Positions 1 to 8,021 of a stretch of 64,000 nucleotides of DNA are shown here, in pieces. Position 1 is the stretch's first letter; each line of letters begins with the position of its first letter. The DNA lies in assembly GCA_902765225.1 (NCBI GenBank), contig CACWYV010000003.1, forward strand, positions 1 to 64,000. Reading direction: 5' to 3'. Source of the DNA: Candidatus Avelusimicrobium intestinale (GTDB lineage Bacteria > Elusimicrobiota > Elusimicrobia > Elusimicrobiales > Elusimicrobiaceae). Made by a program: the position numbers and the translations under genes. Below the pieces are notes generated by a model. That model did no database searches and was not told the DNA's origin. It saw nothing but the letters and a program-made list of their open reading frames with translations.

Positions 1-118
1 CCTCAACCAATTTGAGGGCAGCCAGTTCGAGGGAAACGGAGGTAAATGGGCCTGTTCATGTGTGAATGCCAATGATGGTTTCTGTAGTAAACTGTGTAAA
101 ACCGTCAATAAGAGTTAA
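1..118 (+). CDS. C-terminal fragment of a Cys-rich, possibly pilin-like protein (cut by left edge)
   Basis: An open frame enters from the left edge and stops at 116-118, leaving 38 residues. The tail contains closely spaced cysteines (WACSC, then GFCSKLC). Small Cys-containing tails of this sort end several pilin-like proteins elsewhere in this window. The N-terminus is missing, so membership in the pilin family is only a guess from the tail and from the local abundance of such genes. A strong terminator follows about 30 bases downstream, which supports this being the real 3' end of a gene. Confidence 0.45.
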   Translation, partial: LNQFEGSQFEGNGGKWACSCVNANDGFCSKLCKTVNKS

Positions 119-147
119 TATAATTCCGGCCAATTGAAGGATAACTG

Positions 148-177
148 CCCCCGGGTTTGTGCCCGGGGGATTATTTT
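148..177 (+). terminator. Intrinsic terminator after the left-edge gene
   Basis: Perfect 8-bp GC stem (CCCCCGGG at 148-155, CCCGGGGG at 162-169) with a 6-base loop, followed by a T-rich run. It closes the partial gene at the left edge. Confidence 0.8.
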
Positions 178-302
178 GTGCTTGCGGGGCCTATGGGGGT
201 CTAGGCCTTTTGGTCCTGTTTTCGTGGGTCTAAAGGCCCTGGCGGGAACGCTTGTTTCTTTTCTATACTAATTAAGTAGGCTATTTCAACGAAGGAGTTT
301 GT

Positions 303-1034
303 ATGAAAAAAATAAGTTGGGTCGTTTTATGTGGTTTGGTTTGCTTTCCTGCCTTTGCTATGTCCCCCATAGAGACGGCGGTTTTAGGGGTTGTAAGAGC
401 CCAAGAAAAGATGACATTGCAAAACAAGCAGCAGTTGCCCAGTCCGCAAGCGGCGGTTAATTTTGTCAACGAGAAATACCATCTTAACGTCACGGAACTC
501 ACGCAAATAGATCCGGTTTACTTATACGTATATGCGAATTATTTATATGAAAACGGGCGGGAAAATGATTCCGTATTTTGGTTTTATGATGCCCAATACC
601 GCGGGAAAATAATTGGGGCTATGGAAAATGAGAATAGCCTTGTTCCTTTGGAGCAATTCCGCCAACTGGCTGAAGAGGCAGGTTCGTATATGCTGGGGCA
701 AACGACTGTTATCGGGCGCGGCCTGAACCGGGAGTATTGGTATAATTTTATTCAATCCGGTTTGGGATATACCATTAATTATTACGCCGGAAGTAATATC
801 AATAATTGGATAGAGCAGATGAAAAAAGTATTGGCTTTTGAAGAAGCCAATCCCTTTGACCCGTTCCAAGCGGTTCCGGCCGAGCAGTTGGATGCTTCCA
901 AATTAAAAATGGCCAGAAAACGTGCGGATGGTTTGAAAGAGTTGATCCGTTATATGGAAGAACACAAAGCCGAAATTGAGCGGGAGCGTGCCGCTAACGA
1001 TGAACAGATGGAGCAACTGAAAAACTTGAAATAA
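303..1034 (+). CDS. Secreted protein of unknown function, paralogue A (243 aa)
   Basis: I do not recognise the family. Residues 1-19 are a typical signal peptide (MKK, hydrophobic core, AFA cleavage region), so the protein should leave the cytoplasm. The start follows an AAGGAG Shine-Dalgarno sequence. It is clearly paralogous to the next gene: both have a SPxETA motif just after the signal peptide, then VTELTQ(I/L)DP, YLYVY and GxIIG blocks, and a FDPFQA block near residue 180. The C-terminus is charged, probably helical, and stops where the paralogue goes on for another 170 residues, so this copy is the short form. No catalytic motif or lipobox is visible. Confidence 0.75.
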   Translation: MKKISWVVLCGLVCFPAFAMSPIETAVLGVVRAQEKMTLQNKQQLPSPQAAVNFVNEKYHLNVTELTQIDPVYLYVYANYLYENGRENDSVFWFYDAQYRGKIIGAMENENSLVPLEQFRQLAEEAGSYMLGQTTVIGRGLNREYWYNFIQSGLGYTINYYAGSNINNWIEQMKKVLAFEEANPFDPFQAVPAEQLDASKLKMARKRADGLKELIRYMEEHKAEIERERAANDEQMEQLKNLK

Positions 1035-1212
1035 GGGAAATAAGATAAAAAATAAGAGTCGGTTTATGGGTCTGAACTTGTTTGAGTGTGGTTTTTGCTT
1101 TCGCCCATAAGGAAAAGATTCTGCGGTTACTTTTAACGGAAAAGCTACAATTTCCCATACAGTGCCGGTGATAAATCGTGAACCAAGAATTATAAATTCA
1201 GTTCTCCGAATT

Positions 1213-1248
1213 AGCAGGGCCCCCGCGTTTTTAACTTGGGGGCCTGCT
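1213..1248 (+). terminator. Probable terminator between the two secreted paralogues
   Basis: Long stem (AGCAGG-CCCCC paired with GGGGGCCTGCT, one bulged G) with a 13-base loop. The T tract is weak, so it may be a processing or attenuation hairpin rather than a full terminator. Confidence 0.5.
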
Positions 1249-1285
1249 ATTTGGGAAAAGCCGGAGAGTTTGTCACAAAATCTTG

Positions 1286-1300
1286 ATTTCTTGGTACAAT
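1286..1300 (+). promoter_or_regulatory. Candidate extended -10 promoter for paralogue B
   Basis: TACAAT at 1295-1300 is preceded by TG plus one base, the extended -10 pattern. A weak TTGTCA lies 19 bases upstream. The start codon is 35 bases downstream, leaving room for a Shine-Dalgarno sequence. Confidence 0.4.
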
Positions 1301-1334
1301 AACTAGATAGGTATTCCCTAGGTAAGGAGATCGT

Positions 1335-2516
1335 ATGAAAAAAGGATATTTGCTGTTTTTATACTGTTTGTTCTGCCCTTGCGCCTTTGCCTTCTCTCCC
1401 CTAGAAACGGCGTTATTAAACGCCGTAAAATCACAAGAGAAAACGGATTTGCGCCGGGTGGCCCAAGCGGCGGTTGACTTCGTCAATGGAAAATACCAAC
1501 TCGGTGTTACGGAACTCACGCAACTGGACCCCGCCTATCTCTACGTTTACACAAACTATTTATACGAAACGGGAGCCAGAGATGCGGCTGTCGTTTGGTT
1601 TTATGTGGCGCGTTATCGGGGGGAAATTATTGGGAGTATGGAGAGTGAAAACAGTGTGATCTCCCCGCAACAGTATCAGCAACTCTGCGCGGATGCCGGC
1701 GCGTTGTATCCACGGGAGGTGCCTAAAAACGGACGAAACGGCCTGACCCGGGAGCAAGTATACACAACGATGAGAACCCGCTTATGGGGACGTCTTTATT
1801 ACTATGTGGGGAACGATATAGACAATTGGATTGTCCAAATGAAAAAGGCGCTGGAATTGGAGAAATCCGATCCCTTTGATCCGTTTCAAGCAATTCCGGC
1901 CGACCAACTGCGTAAGTCCGAGTTTAGGTACGCTAAAAGACAGGCCAAACGTTTGACGAATATGGTTCAGGATATAGAAGCCAATAGGGTCCGTTGGGAA
2001 CAATGGTTGGGTCATCAGGAATTGATACGGTTTAATGGGGCAAAATATCATTTGCAAAGTAGCCGGGGAAATAGTGAATATTGGCTCAACGAGTATCTTC
2101 CCGCGGGTGTTACCTTTGATGACTATATCCAAATGTTTGCGGTGCGTGCTTATGACGGCGTAGAAGCCACGCCGGAACAAGTGGCCGCAACTTTGGTATC
2201 CCGTTTTTTGTCGCGCTATCCGCAGGGACAGTACCTGTTGGCTCCGGGCGCTCACCCGGATGAAACGGAATTGTCTTTTCATATTATGACGGATGCTGAA
2301 TGTGAATTTAATTTGCTTCGTATTGTGCCCGGGATAAAGGGCCATCCGGTTGTTTTGCAATACATATATCATATATCGCTCCCGGCCCTAAATGATCCGC
2401 AACGGGAGCCGGAAAAGGAACGGTTTACGGCCACGGTAGCGGAAAAGAAAGAGTCGTGGTTCAAGGCCATTCGCACCATGCCGATTCCCTTTGTCAACCG
2501 TACCCCCAAACCATAA
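1335..2516 (+). CDS. Secreted protein of unknown function, paralogue B (393 aa)
   Basis: Longer paralogue of the preceding gene and not a family I recognise. It has a signal peptide in residues 1-19 (AFAFS cleavage region) and a TAAGGAG Shine-Dalgarno sequence. Residues 1 to about 220 align with paralogue A through the same blocks (SPLETAL, VTELTQLDP, YLYVYTNYLYE, RGEIIG, DPFDPFQA). The remaining 170 residues form an extra domain rich in aromatics and Arg, containing YWLNEYLPAG and SFHIMTDAE stretches. No enzyme motif is visible. The pair is flanked by terminators, so each gene seems separately transcribed. It is probably a periplasmic or surface protein specific to this lineage. Confidence 0.78.
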   Translation: MKKGYLLFLYCLFCPCAFAFSPLETALLNAVKSQEKTDLRRVAQAAVDFVNGKYQLGVTELTQLDPAYLYVYTNYLYETGARDAAVVWFYVARYRGEIIGSMESENSVISPQQYQQLCADAGALYPREVPKNGRNGLTREQVYTTMRTRLWGRLYYYVGNDIDNWIVQMKKALELEKSDPFDPFQAIPADQLRKSEFRYAKRQAKRLTNMVQDIEANRVRWEQWLGHQELIRFNGAKYHLQSSRGNSEYWLNEYLPAGVTFDDYIQMFAVRAYDGVEATPEQVAATLVSRFLSRYPQGQYLLAPGAHPDETELSFHIMTDAECEFNLLRIVPGIKGHPVVLQYIYHISLPALNDPQREPEKERFTATVAEKKESWFKAIRTMPIPFVNRTPKP

Positions 2517-2544
2517 TCAGCAGAGTTCCACGCTAGAAAATAGA

Positions 2545-2582
2545 AATAACAATCCCCCGGTAAAACCGGGGGATTGTTATTT
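2545..2582. terminator. Bidirectional terminator between paralogue B and miaA
   Basis: Near-perfect palindrome of about 17 bp per arm around a 3-base loop, with a CCCCCGG core flanked by A/T-rich arms, so it works on both strands. It overlaps the miaA stop codon and sits between two convergent genes. Confidence 0.85.
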
Positions 2583-3515
2583 TTTATACTCGGATAAAAT
2601 GTTGCGAGCTAGCCGGGGGGGATCCCAATCCGCCGGTTTTTTAAAAGTCAGTCGGTGAGCGTTTGTGTAGCGGTTGAACCAAGTGCGCTGGCGTTTGGCA
2701 TATTGGCATGTCAAAGTACAAATGCGTTCTTGGGCTTCCGGGGCAGATAGGTGCCCGTCCAACATGGCAAGAATTTGTGGATATCCGACGCTTTTAAAGG
2801 CCGGTAATGTGGGGGGAAAACCGGCATTTAATAACGAACGGGTCTCGGCTATCATTCCCTCCATCATATTTGCTGTACGCGCAGCAATTCGCTTACGCAG
2901 GATCTCTTTTTCCCAATCTAAATAGACCCAATACGATTGTTTCTCATCAGGAAGTTGAAAAAATTTTCCACTTTTTAAGGTGCTAGCCGGTTGGCCTGTC
3001 AGCCAGCATAATTCTAAAGCACGCATGGTGCGTTGAACATTGCCCATCGGAATTTGGGCGGCACTGATAGGGTCTTTGGCTTGCAATGCCCGGTGAAGCC
3101 CTTCCTTACCTTGTTGGGCCAATAGTTGTTCAAGTGTGGCCCGCGTTTGGGGCGTTCCGGCCGGCAGTTGATCCATTCCCACAAAATAAGCGTGCAGGTA
3201 CATGCCCGTTCCCCCGGCAAAAATGAGCGGCGTATGAGGGAATTCTTGGGCAAGTTGGCGTACCTGTTCGCAAAAATTCCCGGCGTTAAAAGATTGGGTA
3301 ACCGGCAAAAAATCCACCAAACAATAATTTACGTCCTCTACCCAATACCGTCCGTTTTTCCAAGTGCCTATCGGTTTGGCCGTACCAACAGTCAAGTGTT
3401 GGTAGATTTGGCGGGAATCGGCCGAAATAATAATTCCTTTTAGTTCATGGGCCAGTTCCAGAGCCAGTTCCGTTTTTCCGGAGGCAGTAGGACCGCATAG
3501 TACGATTGGTTTCAT
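2577..3515 (-). CDS. miaA: tRNA dimethylallyltransferase MiaA
   Basis: Transfers the dimethylallyl group of DMAPP to N6 of A37 in tRNAs that read codons starting with U. The 312 residues match the usual family length. The P-loop GPTASGKT is at residues 8-15, followed by the ISADSRQIY substrate motif typical of MiaA and a VGTAKP block. Further on are FAGGTGMY and the QRTMRALE helix. The C-terminal QYAKRQRTWFNR motif is the tRNA-binding signature of the family. The gene stands alone between two terminators. It is complete and all key motifs are present. Confidence 0.96.
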   Translation of the reverse strand: MKPIVLCGPTASGKTELALELAHELKGIIISADSRQIYQHLTVGTAKPIGTWKNGRYWVEDVNYCLVDFLPVTQSFNAGNFCEQVRQLAQEFPHTPLIFAGGTGMYLHAYFVGMDQLPAGTPQTRATLEQLLAQQGKEGLHRALQAKDPISAAQIPMGNVQRTMRALELCWLTGQPASTLKSGKFFQLPDEKQSYWVYLDWEKEILRKRIAARTANMMEGMIAETRSLLNAGFPPTLPAFKSVGYPQILAMLDGHLSAPEAQERICTLTCQYAKRQRTWFNRYTNAHRLTFKKPADWDPPRLARNILSEYKK

Positions 3516-3542
3516 ACGTATATTGTACTTTTTATGGAAGTA

Positions 3543-3568
3543 AAAAACCGGGCTTATGCCCGGTTTTT
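3543..3568 (-). terminator. Terminator of the mntP-like gene pair
   Basis: Eleven-base arms (AAAAACCGGGC and GCCCGGTTTTT) with a 4-base loop. Read on the minus strand it ends in a T tract, 20 bases past the stop of the second transporter gene. Confidence 0.8.
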
Positions 3569-3588
3569 GCTATAAAGGATTAAAAACA

Positions 3589-4146
3589 TCATACTAAAAT
3601 CATGCAAATAGCTATGACAATCAGTACGGCACCGGCAGCCAGTTCTATCTTTTTGCTAGCAATCGTTTGGGAGGTCGGTCCTCCTAAATGAAACCCAATC
3701 AGCGTGATGCAGAAAGTAAGCAAGCCCAAAAAGATAAACTGCGGGAAAAAGGCGGTACCCATCGTTTCCATGGCATAACCCACCAACAGGGCATTCAGGC
3801 CGATCCACGACGAGATACTAATTAGTTTACGGGTGTTATTTACGTCCGGAGTACCAAAACTGGGGGATTTTTCCACAAATTCCAAGGCCAGTTTAATGCC
3901 CAATAGCAACAAGAAAGCAAAGGCTACCCAATTGTTGACCGGGTGTACCCAACGAGGGAAAAAAATCATACTTAACAGGTAGCCCACTCCCAAGAACAAC
4001 ATGTTAAATCCGGCAAAAAACAGGGCGATTTTGATGGAAAACACACTGCGTTGGTCCGTGGCTAACTTCATGGAGGACATATTAGCACTTACCATGTTAT
4101 CTACACACAGACAGAGAAAAATAATCGTTACGGTTAAAACACTCAT
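3589..4146 (-). CDS. MntP-like (DUF204) membrane protein, divergent paralogue
   Basis: Six-helix integral membrane protein of 185 residues with the two-half architecture of the MntP manganese exporter family. The first-half motif CVDNM keeps the acidic metal residue (D16). The second-half motif reads GLNALLVG, so N118 stands where MntP normally has Asp (SLDA). It follows the canonical mntP gene after a 32-base gap and shares its transcript. The ATG at 4146 is preferred over an upstream GTG because GAGG lies 5 bases before it. It could transport another substrate, form a heteromer with its neighbour, or be a degenerated copy. The function is inferred from fold only. Confidence 0.7.
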   Translation of the reverse strand: MSVLTVTIIFLCLCVDNMVSANMSSMKLATDQRSVFSIKIALFFAGFNMLFLGVGYLLSMIFFPRWVHPVNNWVAFAFLLLLGIKLALEFVEKSPSFGTPDVNNTRKLISISSWIGLNALLVGYAMETMGTAFFPQFIFLGLLTFCITLIGFHLGGPTSQTIASKKIELAAGAVLIVIAICMILV

Positions 4147-4178
4147 ACGCACCTCATTCAGATAAGGATACTGCTATT

Positions 4179-4745
4179 CTACCAAATGCCTAACCCTTCA
4201 AGCAACAATTTTACACCCAGCCCCAACAAGATCACACCGCCCAGGGCTTCCATGCGCCGGCCGAATTTCTCACCCAACCAAGCGCCAAAGTAAAACCCCA
4301 CCCAACTAGTGACAAATACGGACACCGTCATAGCCAGTACCGTCAAGGTAAACGGGGCTGATGTAAACGCAAGCCCCATTCCCACCAGCCACGCATCCAG
4401 ACTGGTTGCCAAGGCCAACCATACCAATGTTTTTCCGTGCAGACCTGCTGAGACATATTGGGGGTTGGTTTGTTTATAGGTGGCTCGCACCATGTGTATC
4501 CCAATACAGGTTAAAATTCCGAACGCTACCCAAGGAGCGTAGCGATGTACAAAATGTCCTACCCCCGTTCCCAAACCCCACCCACCGCTAAACATAAGCA
4601 GGTGGGCTAAAGCAAATGACAGTCCGGCTGTCAGTTCTTCGCGCAGAGGAATGCGGCCCCCGGCAGCGCATCCGGCTGCCACCGTAACGGCTAAATTGTC
4701 CATAGACAATCCCAAAGCTACTAACAGAGCCGATAATAATACCAT
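4179..4745 (-). CDS. mntP: Putative manganese efflux pump MntP
   Basis: Inner-membrane exporter that lowers cytoplasmic Mn(II). The protein is 188 residues with six hydrophobic segments. Both family signatures are intact: GLSMDN at residues 12-17 (D16) and ATSLDA at 113-118 (D117), equivalent to the essential Asp pair of the Escherichia coli protein. Small-residue-rich helices (GGWGLGTGVG) are typical. A divergent MntP-like gene follows downstream. The start is only 46 bases from the oppositely transcribed sdaA, so there is no room for the Mn riboswitch (yybP-ykoY) that precedes mntP in many bacteria. Confidence 0.88.
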   Translation of the reverse strand: MVLLSALLVALGLSMDNLAVTVAAGCAAGGRIPLREELTAGLSFALAHLLMFSGGWGLGTGVGHFVHRYAPWVAFGILTCIGIHMVRATYKQTNPQYVSAGLHGKTLVWLALATSLDAWLVGMGLAFTSAPFTLTVLAMTVSVFVTSWVGFYFGAWLGEKFGRRMEALGGVILLGLGVKLLLEGLGIW

Positions 4746-4791
4746 GGAATTATGATATCATTTTTATATCAGCATAGCGCAGGGGGAAGAT

Positions 4792-6030
4792 ATGGAATCG
4801 TTAAAAGAATTGTACAAGATAGGCATGGGTCCTTCCAGCAGTCACACCATGGGTCCGCGTAAAGCCGCCGAAGATTTTAACGGGCGTTATCCCAAGGCGA
4901 TGTCTTTCCGGGTGACGCTGTATGGTTCGTTGGCCGCCACGGGTAAAGGACATCTGACCGATTTCGCCGTCAAGGAAGCATTATATCCCAAACCTGTTTC
5001 TATCAGTTGGGAACCGGCTGTCTTTTTGCCGCGCCATCCCAATGCCCTTAAGCTGGAAGCATTGGATCAAGCCGGCCATGTATTGGGCGCAGAAACGGTG
5101 TACAGTGTGGGTGGCGGCGCGGTGCGTACCGATGAAAATTTTAAAATTCACTCCCGCGCGGTGTATCCGCTTCATTCCATGGAAGCTATTTTGAAATATA
5201 CCTCTCAAAACAAAATGCTTTTGTGGCAGTACGTGGAAGAATGTGAAGGTCCGGAAATTTGGGAGTATTTAAAAGAAGTGTGGGCCGCTATGCAAGGGAC
5301 CATGTCCCGCGGCTTGCAACGCAGTGGTGTATTGCCGGGTTCCTTGAATTTAGAACGCAAAGCACGTAAGTATTTGCATAAGGCAGAAACGTCGCCGCGT
5401 TACGTGCGGCGGATCAATAATTTATTTGCCTATGCGTTGGCGTGTGCCGAGGAAAATGCCTCCGGCGGACAGGTGGTGACGGCGCCAACGTGCGGTTCCT
5501 GTGGAGTTGTGCCGTCCGTATGCCGTCTGATGAAAGAAGTTTATGAGTTTGATGATACCGTCATTTTGCATGCATTGGCCACAGCCGGACTTATGGGCAA
5601 TTTGGCCAAAACGAATGCATCTATTTCCGGCGCGGAAGTGGGATGTCAAGGCGAAGTGGGGGTGGCTTGCGCCATGGCGGCGGCAGCGTCTTGCCAAATG
5701 GAAGGCGGAGATAACCGTCGTATTGCCTATGCGGCGGAAATGGGCTTGGAGCATCACTTGGGCTTGACCTGTGACCCGGTGGATGGATTGGTGCAAATTC
5801 CATGTATTGAACGGAATGCGTTGGCGGCTTCGCGTGCGTTGGATTGTGCAACGTACGCACTTATGTCAGACGGAGATAACCGTGTTTCGTACGATGATGT
5901 GTTGGCGACGATGATGCAAACCGGTTTGGATATGCACCACGATTATCGGGAGACATCCCGCGGAGGATTGGCCCGGTTTTTTAAGCGGCATTTGCTTAAA
6001 TTAAAACGCCGGCGTAAACACAAAAAATAG
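4792..6030 (+). CDS. sdaA: L-serine ammonia-lyase, iron-sulfur dependent, single chain
   Basis: Deaminates L-serine to pyruvate and ammonia with an oxygen-sensitive [4Fe-4S] cluster, which fits an anaerobic, amino-acid-using lifestyle. The N-terminal beta domain starts with the family motif GPSSSHTMGP. The alpha domain carries the three cluster cysteines at 285 (VGCQGE), 327 (TCDPV) and 338 (IPCIERN), with the 42- and 11-residue spacing known from the Legionella enzyme. At 412 residues it is somewhat short. The tail is polybasic (KLKRRRKHKK) and lacks the C-terminal cysteine that occupies the active site in the crystallised enzyme. An AGGGGGAAG Shine-Dalgarno sequence precedes the ATG. It is transcribed away from mntP. 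Confidence 0.94.
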   Translation: MESLKELYKIGMGPSSSHTMGPRKAAEDFNGRYPKAMSFRVTLYGSLAATGKGHLTDFAVKEALYPKPVSISWEPAVFLPRHPNALKLEALDQAGHVLGAETVYSVGGGAVRTDENFKIHSRAVYPLHSMEAILKYTSQNKMLLWQYVEECEGPEIWEYLKEVWAAMQGTMSRGLQRSGVLPGSLNLERKARKYLHKAETSPRYVRRINNLFAYALACAEENASGGQVVTAPTCGSCGVVPSVCRLMKEVYEFDDTVILHALATAGLMGNLAKTNASISGAEVGCQGEVGVACAMAAAASCQMEGGDNRRIAYAAEMGLEHHLGLTCDPVDGLVQIPCIERNALAASRALDCATYALMSDGDNRVSYDDVLATMMQTGLDMHHDYRETSRGGLARFFKRHLLKLKRRRKHKK

Positions 6031-6062
6031 AAAATTTGCCGGAAGGAAGTTTTAGGTCACAA

Positions 6063-6093
6063 AAAACACCCTGCCTTTTAGGCAGGGTGTTTT
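6063..6093. terminator. Bidirectional terminator between sdaA and rpsA
   Basis: Thirteen-base arms (AAAACACCCTGCC and GGCAGGGTGTTTT) around a 5-base loop, with A/T runs on both sides. It separates two convergent genes. Confidence 0.88.
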
Positions 6094-6109
6094 CCAATTC
6101 AATCTAACA

Positions 6110-7378
6110 TTACTTGTTTTCTGTTTCCGAGGAGTTTTCGGCAGCCGGTTGTGTTTCCGTAGCGGCGGCTTGCGGTTTTTCCTCTTCTGTTTCGGCAGGA
6201 GTTTCTTCTTCCGTGGTGAAGGAATCCTGTAACAATTCCCCTAACGTCGGGCGCGGGGCCTGTTTTAAGTATTGGGCCACCACTTTGCGGTTTTGGGCCT
6301 GGTCGTATTTCTTGACAGACAAATTTACCACAAAGGTTTCTGGATCTACGCCCATCACAAGAGCCGTAATCGTATCGCCTTCTTTAGCGTTAAAATCGCG
6401 ACCCATTTCAAACGGACTGATGTAGGCCTTGGTATTATTTTTGCCAATGGTGCATTCCACGCCTTCTTCGGGGGAAACCTTAACTACCGTCGCTTTTACG
6501 GAACTCTTGTACGGATAGCGGCGTTTCAGCGCATCGGCCGGATTTAAGAACAGTTGTTTGAGGCCAAATTCCAAACGGGGGGTTTCTTTATCCAAGTGCA
6601 ATAATTTGGCTTTGAGGCGTTGACCGCGGCGGAAGTTGGCAATCGCGGCGGAAGGTTCCTTCCAAGCCACGTTCTCCAACCGGACAATGCCTTCTATGCC
6701 GTGGAAACGCAAGAATAATTTTTCTTCATCCACCTTGGAAACAACGACCCGCAATACATCTCCCTCTTTAATTTCGCTGAGTACTTGGGCGCGCCGGACG
6801 GCTTCATCTTCTTCCAGCACTTGTTTGCGGGAGATAATTAATTTCTGCTTTTCTTTGTTGAATTCTACAATGACGGCTTTGATTTTGGCTCCTACCGGTA
6901 AGTAGTGCTTATACGCCATGTGCAACTCCGACAGAGACAGCGGCATAAATCCGTTTACCCCAAATACTTCCACCATGTAGCCGCCTTTGACGCATTGGAC
7001 AATGGTCCCTTTGGTCCGTTCTTTGGCTTCGTATGCTTTTTTGCAAATGTCCCAGCCCAAGAATTCCAATGCCTTTTTGTGGGACAAGAGTGCCGGACGT
7101 TCATCCCCGCCACGTTTTACCAGAACCGCGGAAATACGATCGCCTACAGCCGGCAAAGCTTTTCCGTCAAATTCGCTTTTGGCAATGGATGCCTCTTTTT
7201 TGGCCCCAATATCCACTAAAATATAATCTTGGTTGATTTGTACGACAGGAACTTCTACGATTTCTTTCTTATACAACTTTTCTAATAAAGACTCTTGTTG
7301 TGCAATCAACTGATCCATCGTCATTTCGGTTTCGTTGATTGTTTCCTCAGTTTGTTTAATTTCTTCGTTTGTCGTCAT
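6110..7378 (-). CDS. rpsA: 30S ribosomal protein S1 (four S1 domains)
   Basis: RNA-binding ribosomal protein that recruits mRNA to the 30S subunit. Four S1 OB-fold repeats are visible, beginning near residues 40, 120, 205 and 290 (examples VDIGAKKEASI, GGYMVEVFGVNGFMP, VVKVSPEEGVECTI). At 422 residues it is shorter than the six-domain enterobacterial S1 and resembles the four-domain versions of many other phyla. The C-terminus is an acidic Glu/Thr/Ala-rich tail of about 45 residues. It sits last in the cmk-plsC-rpsA order, a widely conserved arrangement. An AAGGA Shine-Dalgarno sequence lies close to the ATG. Confidence 0.92.
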   Translation of the reverse strand: MTTNEEIKQTEETINETEMTMDQLIAQQESLLEKLYKKEIVEVPVVQINQDYILVDIGAKKEASIAKSEFDGKALPAVGDRISAVLVKRGGDERPALLSHKKALEFLGWDICKKAYEAKERTKGTIVQCVKGGYMVEVFGVNGFMPLSLSELHMAYKHYLPVGAKIKAVIVEFNKEKQKLIISRKQVLEEDEAVRRAQVLSEIKEGDVLRVVVSKVDEEKLFLRFHGIEGIVRLENVAWKEPSAAIANFRRGQRLKAKLLHLDKETPRLEFGLKQLFLNPADALKRRYPYKSSVKATVVKVSPEEGVECTIGKNNTKAYISPFEMGRDFNAKEGDTITALVMGVDPETFVVNLSVKKYDQAQNRKVVAQYLKQAPRPTLGELLQDSFTTEEETPAETEEEKPQAAATETQPAAENSSETENK

Positions 7379-7427
7379 AAGTCCTTATTTTGCAGTCTGG
7401 CCCGGTGGGTGACTGCGTTAACCTCCG

Positions 7428-8021
7428 TTAGATTTGAATTGAGTTTATCGCTTCCATTATTTGTTTTGCAAATTCTTTGTATTGGGCTTTCGGTTCCAAG
7501 TTTTCATCTTTCTTCAGATGCATGACCGTGCCGAACTTAATGCGGATTTTGCGTACCCACGGCCAGCCGAAAGTTCCCTCTATTTTTACAGGCAGCACCG
7601 GAACACCTGTTTTGTACACCAAGAAACCGATGCCGCTTTTCGGTTTTTGCGGTTTACCTGTTTTACTGCGGGTGCCTTCGGGGAACATAACAACGCTTTC
7701 CCCGCGGTCCAACGCGTGTACGACTTCTTTTAATGCTCCAAAATCGCCAATCACGCGCGTCCGATCCACCGGGATATAACCGCTACGGCGGAAAAACCAC
7801 CCCAGCCCCGGTATGGCAAATAACTCCTTTTTGGCCACAAAGCGAGAATCGCGTACCAACCCCGCAAAACCGCCGATGGCCGGCGGGTCCGCATTGGAAA
7901 GGTGATTCCCGGCAATAATGAGAGCACCCGTCCGCGGGATATTTTCCAATCCTTCTACTTTGAAATTATAACAGGTCTTAAAAAATACCCTTGCAGTTAA
8001 TTTTACCAAATTAAGAAGCAT
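7428..8021 (-). CDS. plsC: 1-acyl-sn-glycerol-3-phosphate acyltransferase PlsC family
   Basis: Acylates lysophosphatidate to phosphatidate at the inner membrane. The acyltransferase HX4D motif (NHLSNAD) lies near residue 42 and the glycerol-phosphate motif FPEGTRS near residue 113, with an N-terminal hydrophobic helix. The ATG at 8021 overlaps the end of cmk by 11 bases and gives 197 residues. A longer frame would begin at TTG 8051 inside cmk, but it adds residues unlike the family. Translation is probably coupled to cmk. It lies between cmk and rpsA. Confidence 0.88.
   Translation of the reverse strand: MLLNLVKLTARVFFKTCYNFKVEGLENIPRTGALIIAGNHLSNADPPAIGGFAGLVRDSRFVAKKELFAIPGLGWFFRRSGYIPVDRTRVIGDFGALKEVVHALDRGESVVMFPEGTRSKTGKPQKPKSGIGFLVYKTGVPVLPVKIEGTFGWPWVRKIRIKFGTVMHLKKDENLEPKAQYKEFAKQIMEAINSIQI

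Noticed and set aside
1113-1320. Possible remnant of the longer paralogue's C-terminal domain after paralogue A
   Set aside because: One frame after 1113 contains a TFNGK stretch like RFNGAK in paralogue B, but the match is only a few residues and the reading is not supported further along.
4746-4791. Manganese riboswitch before mntP
   Set aside because: Only 46 bases separate the divergent start codons, too short for a yybP-ykoY element, and none of its conserved sequence is seen.
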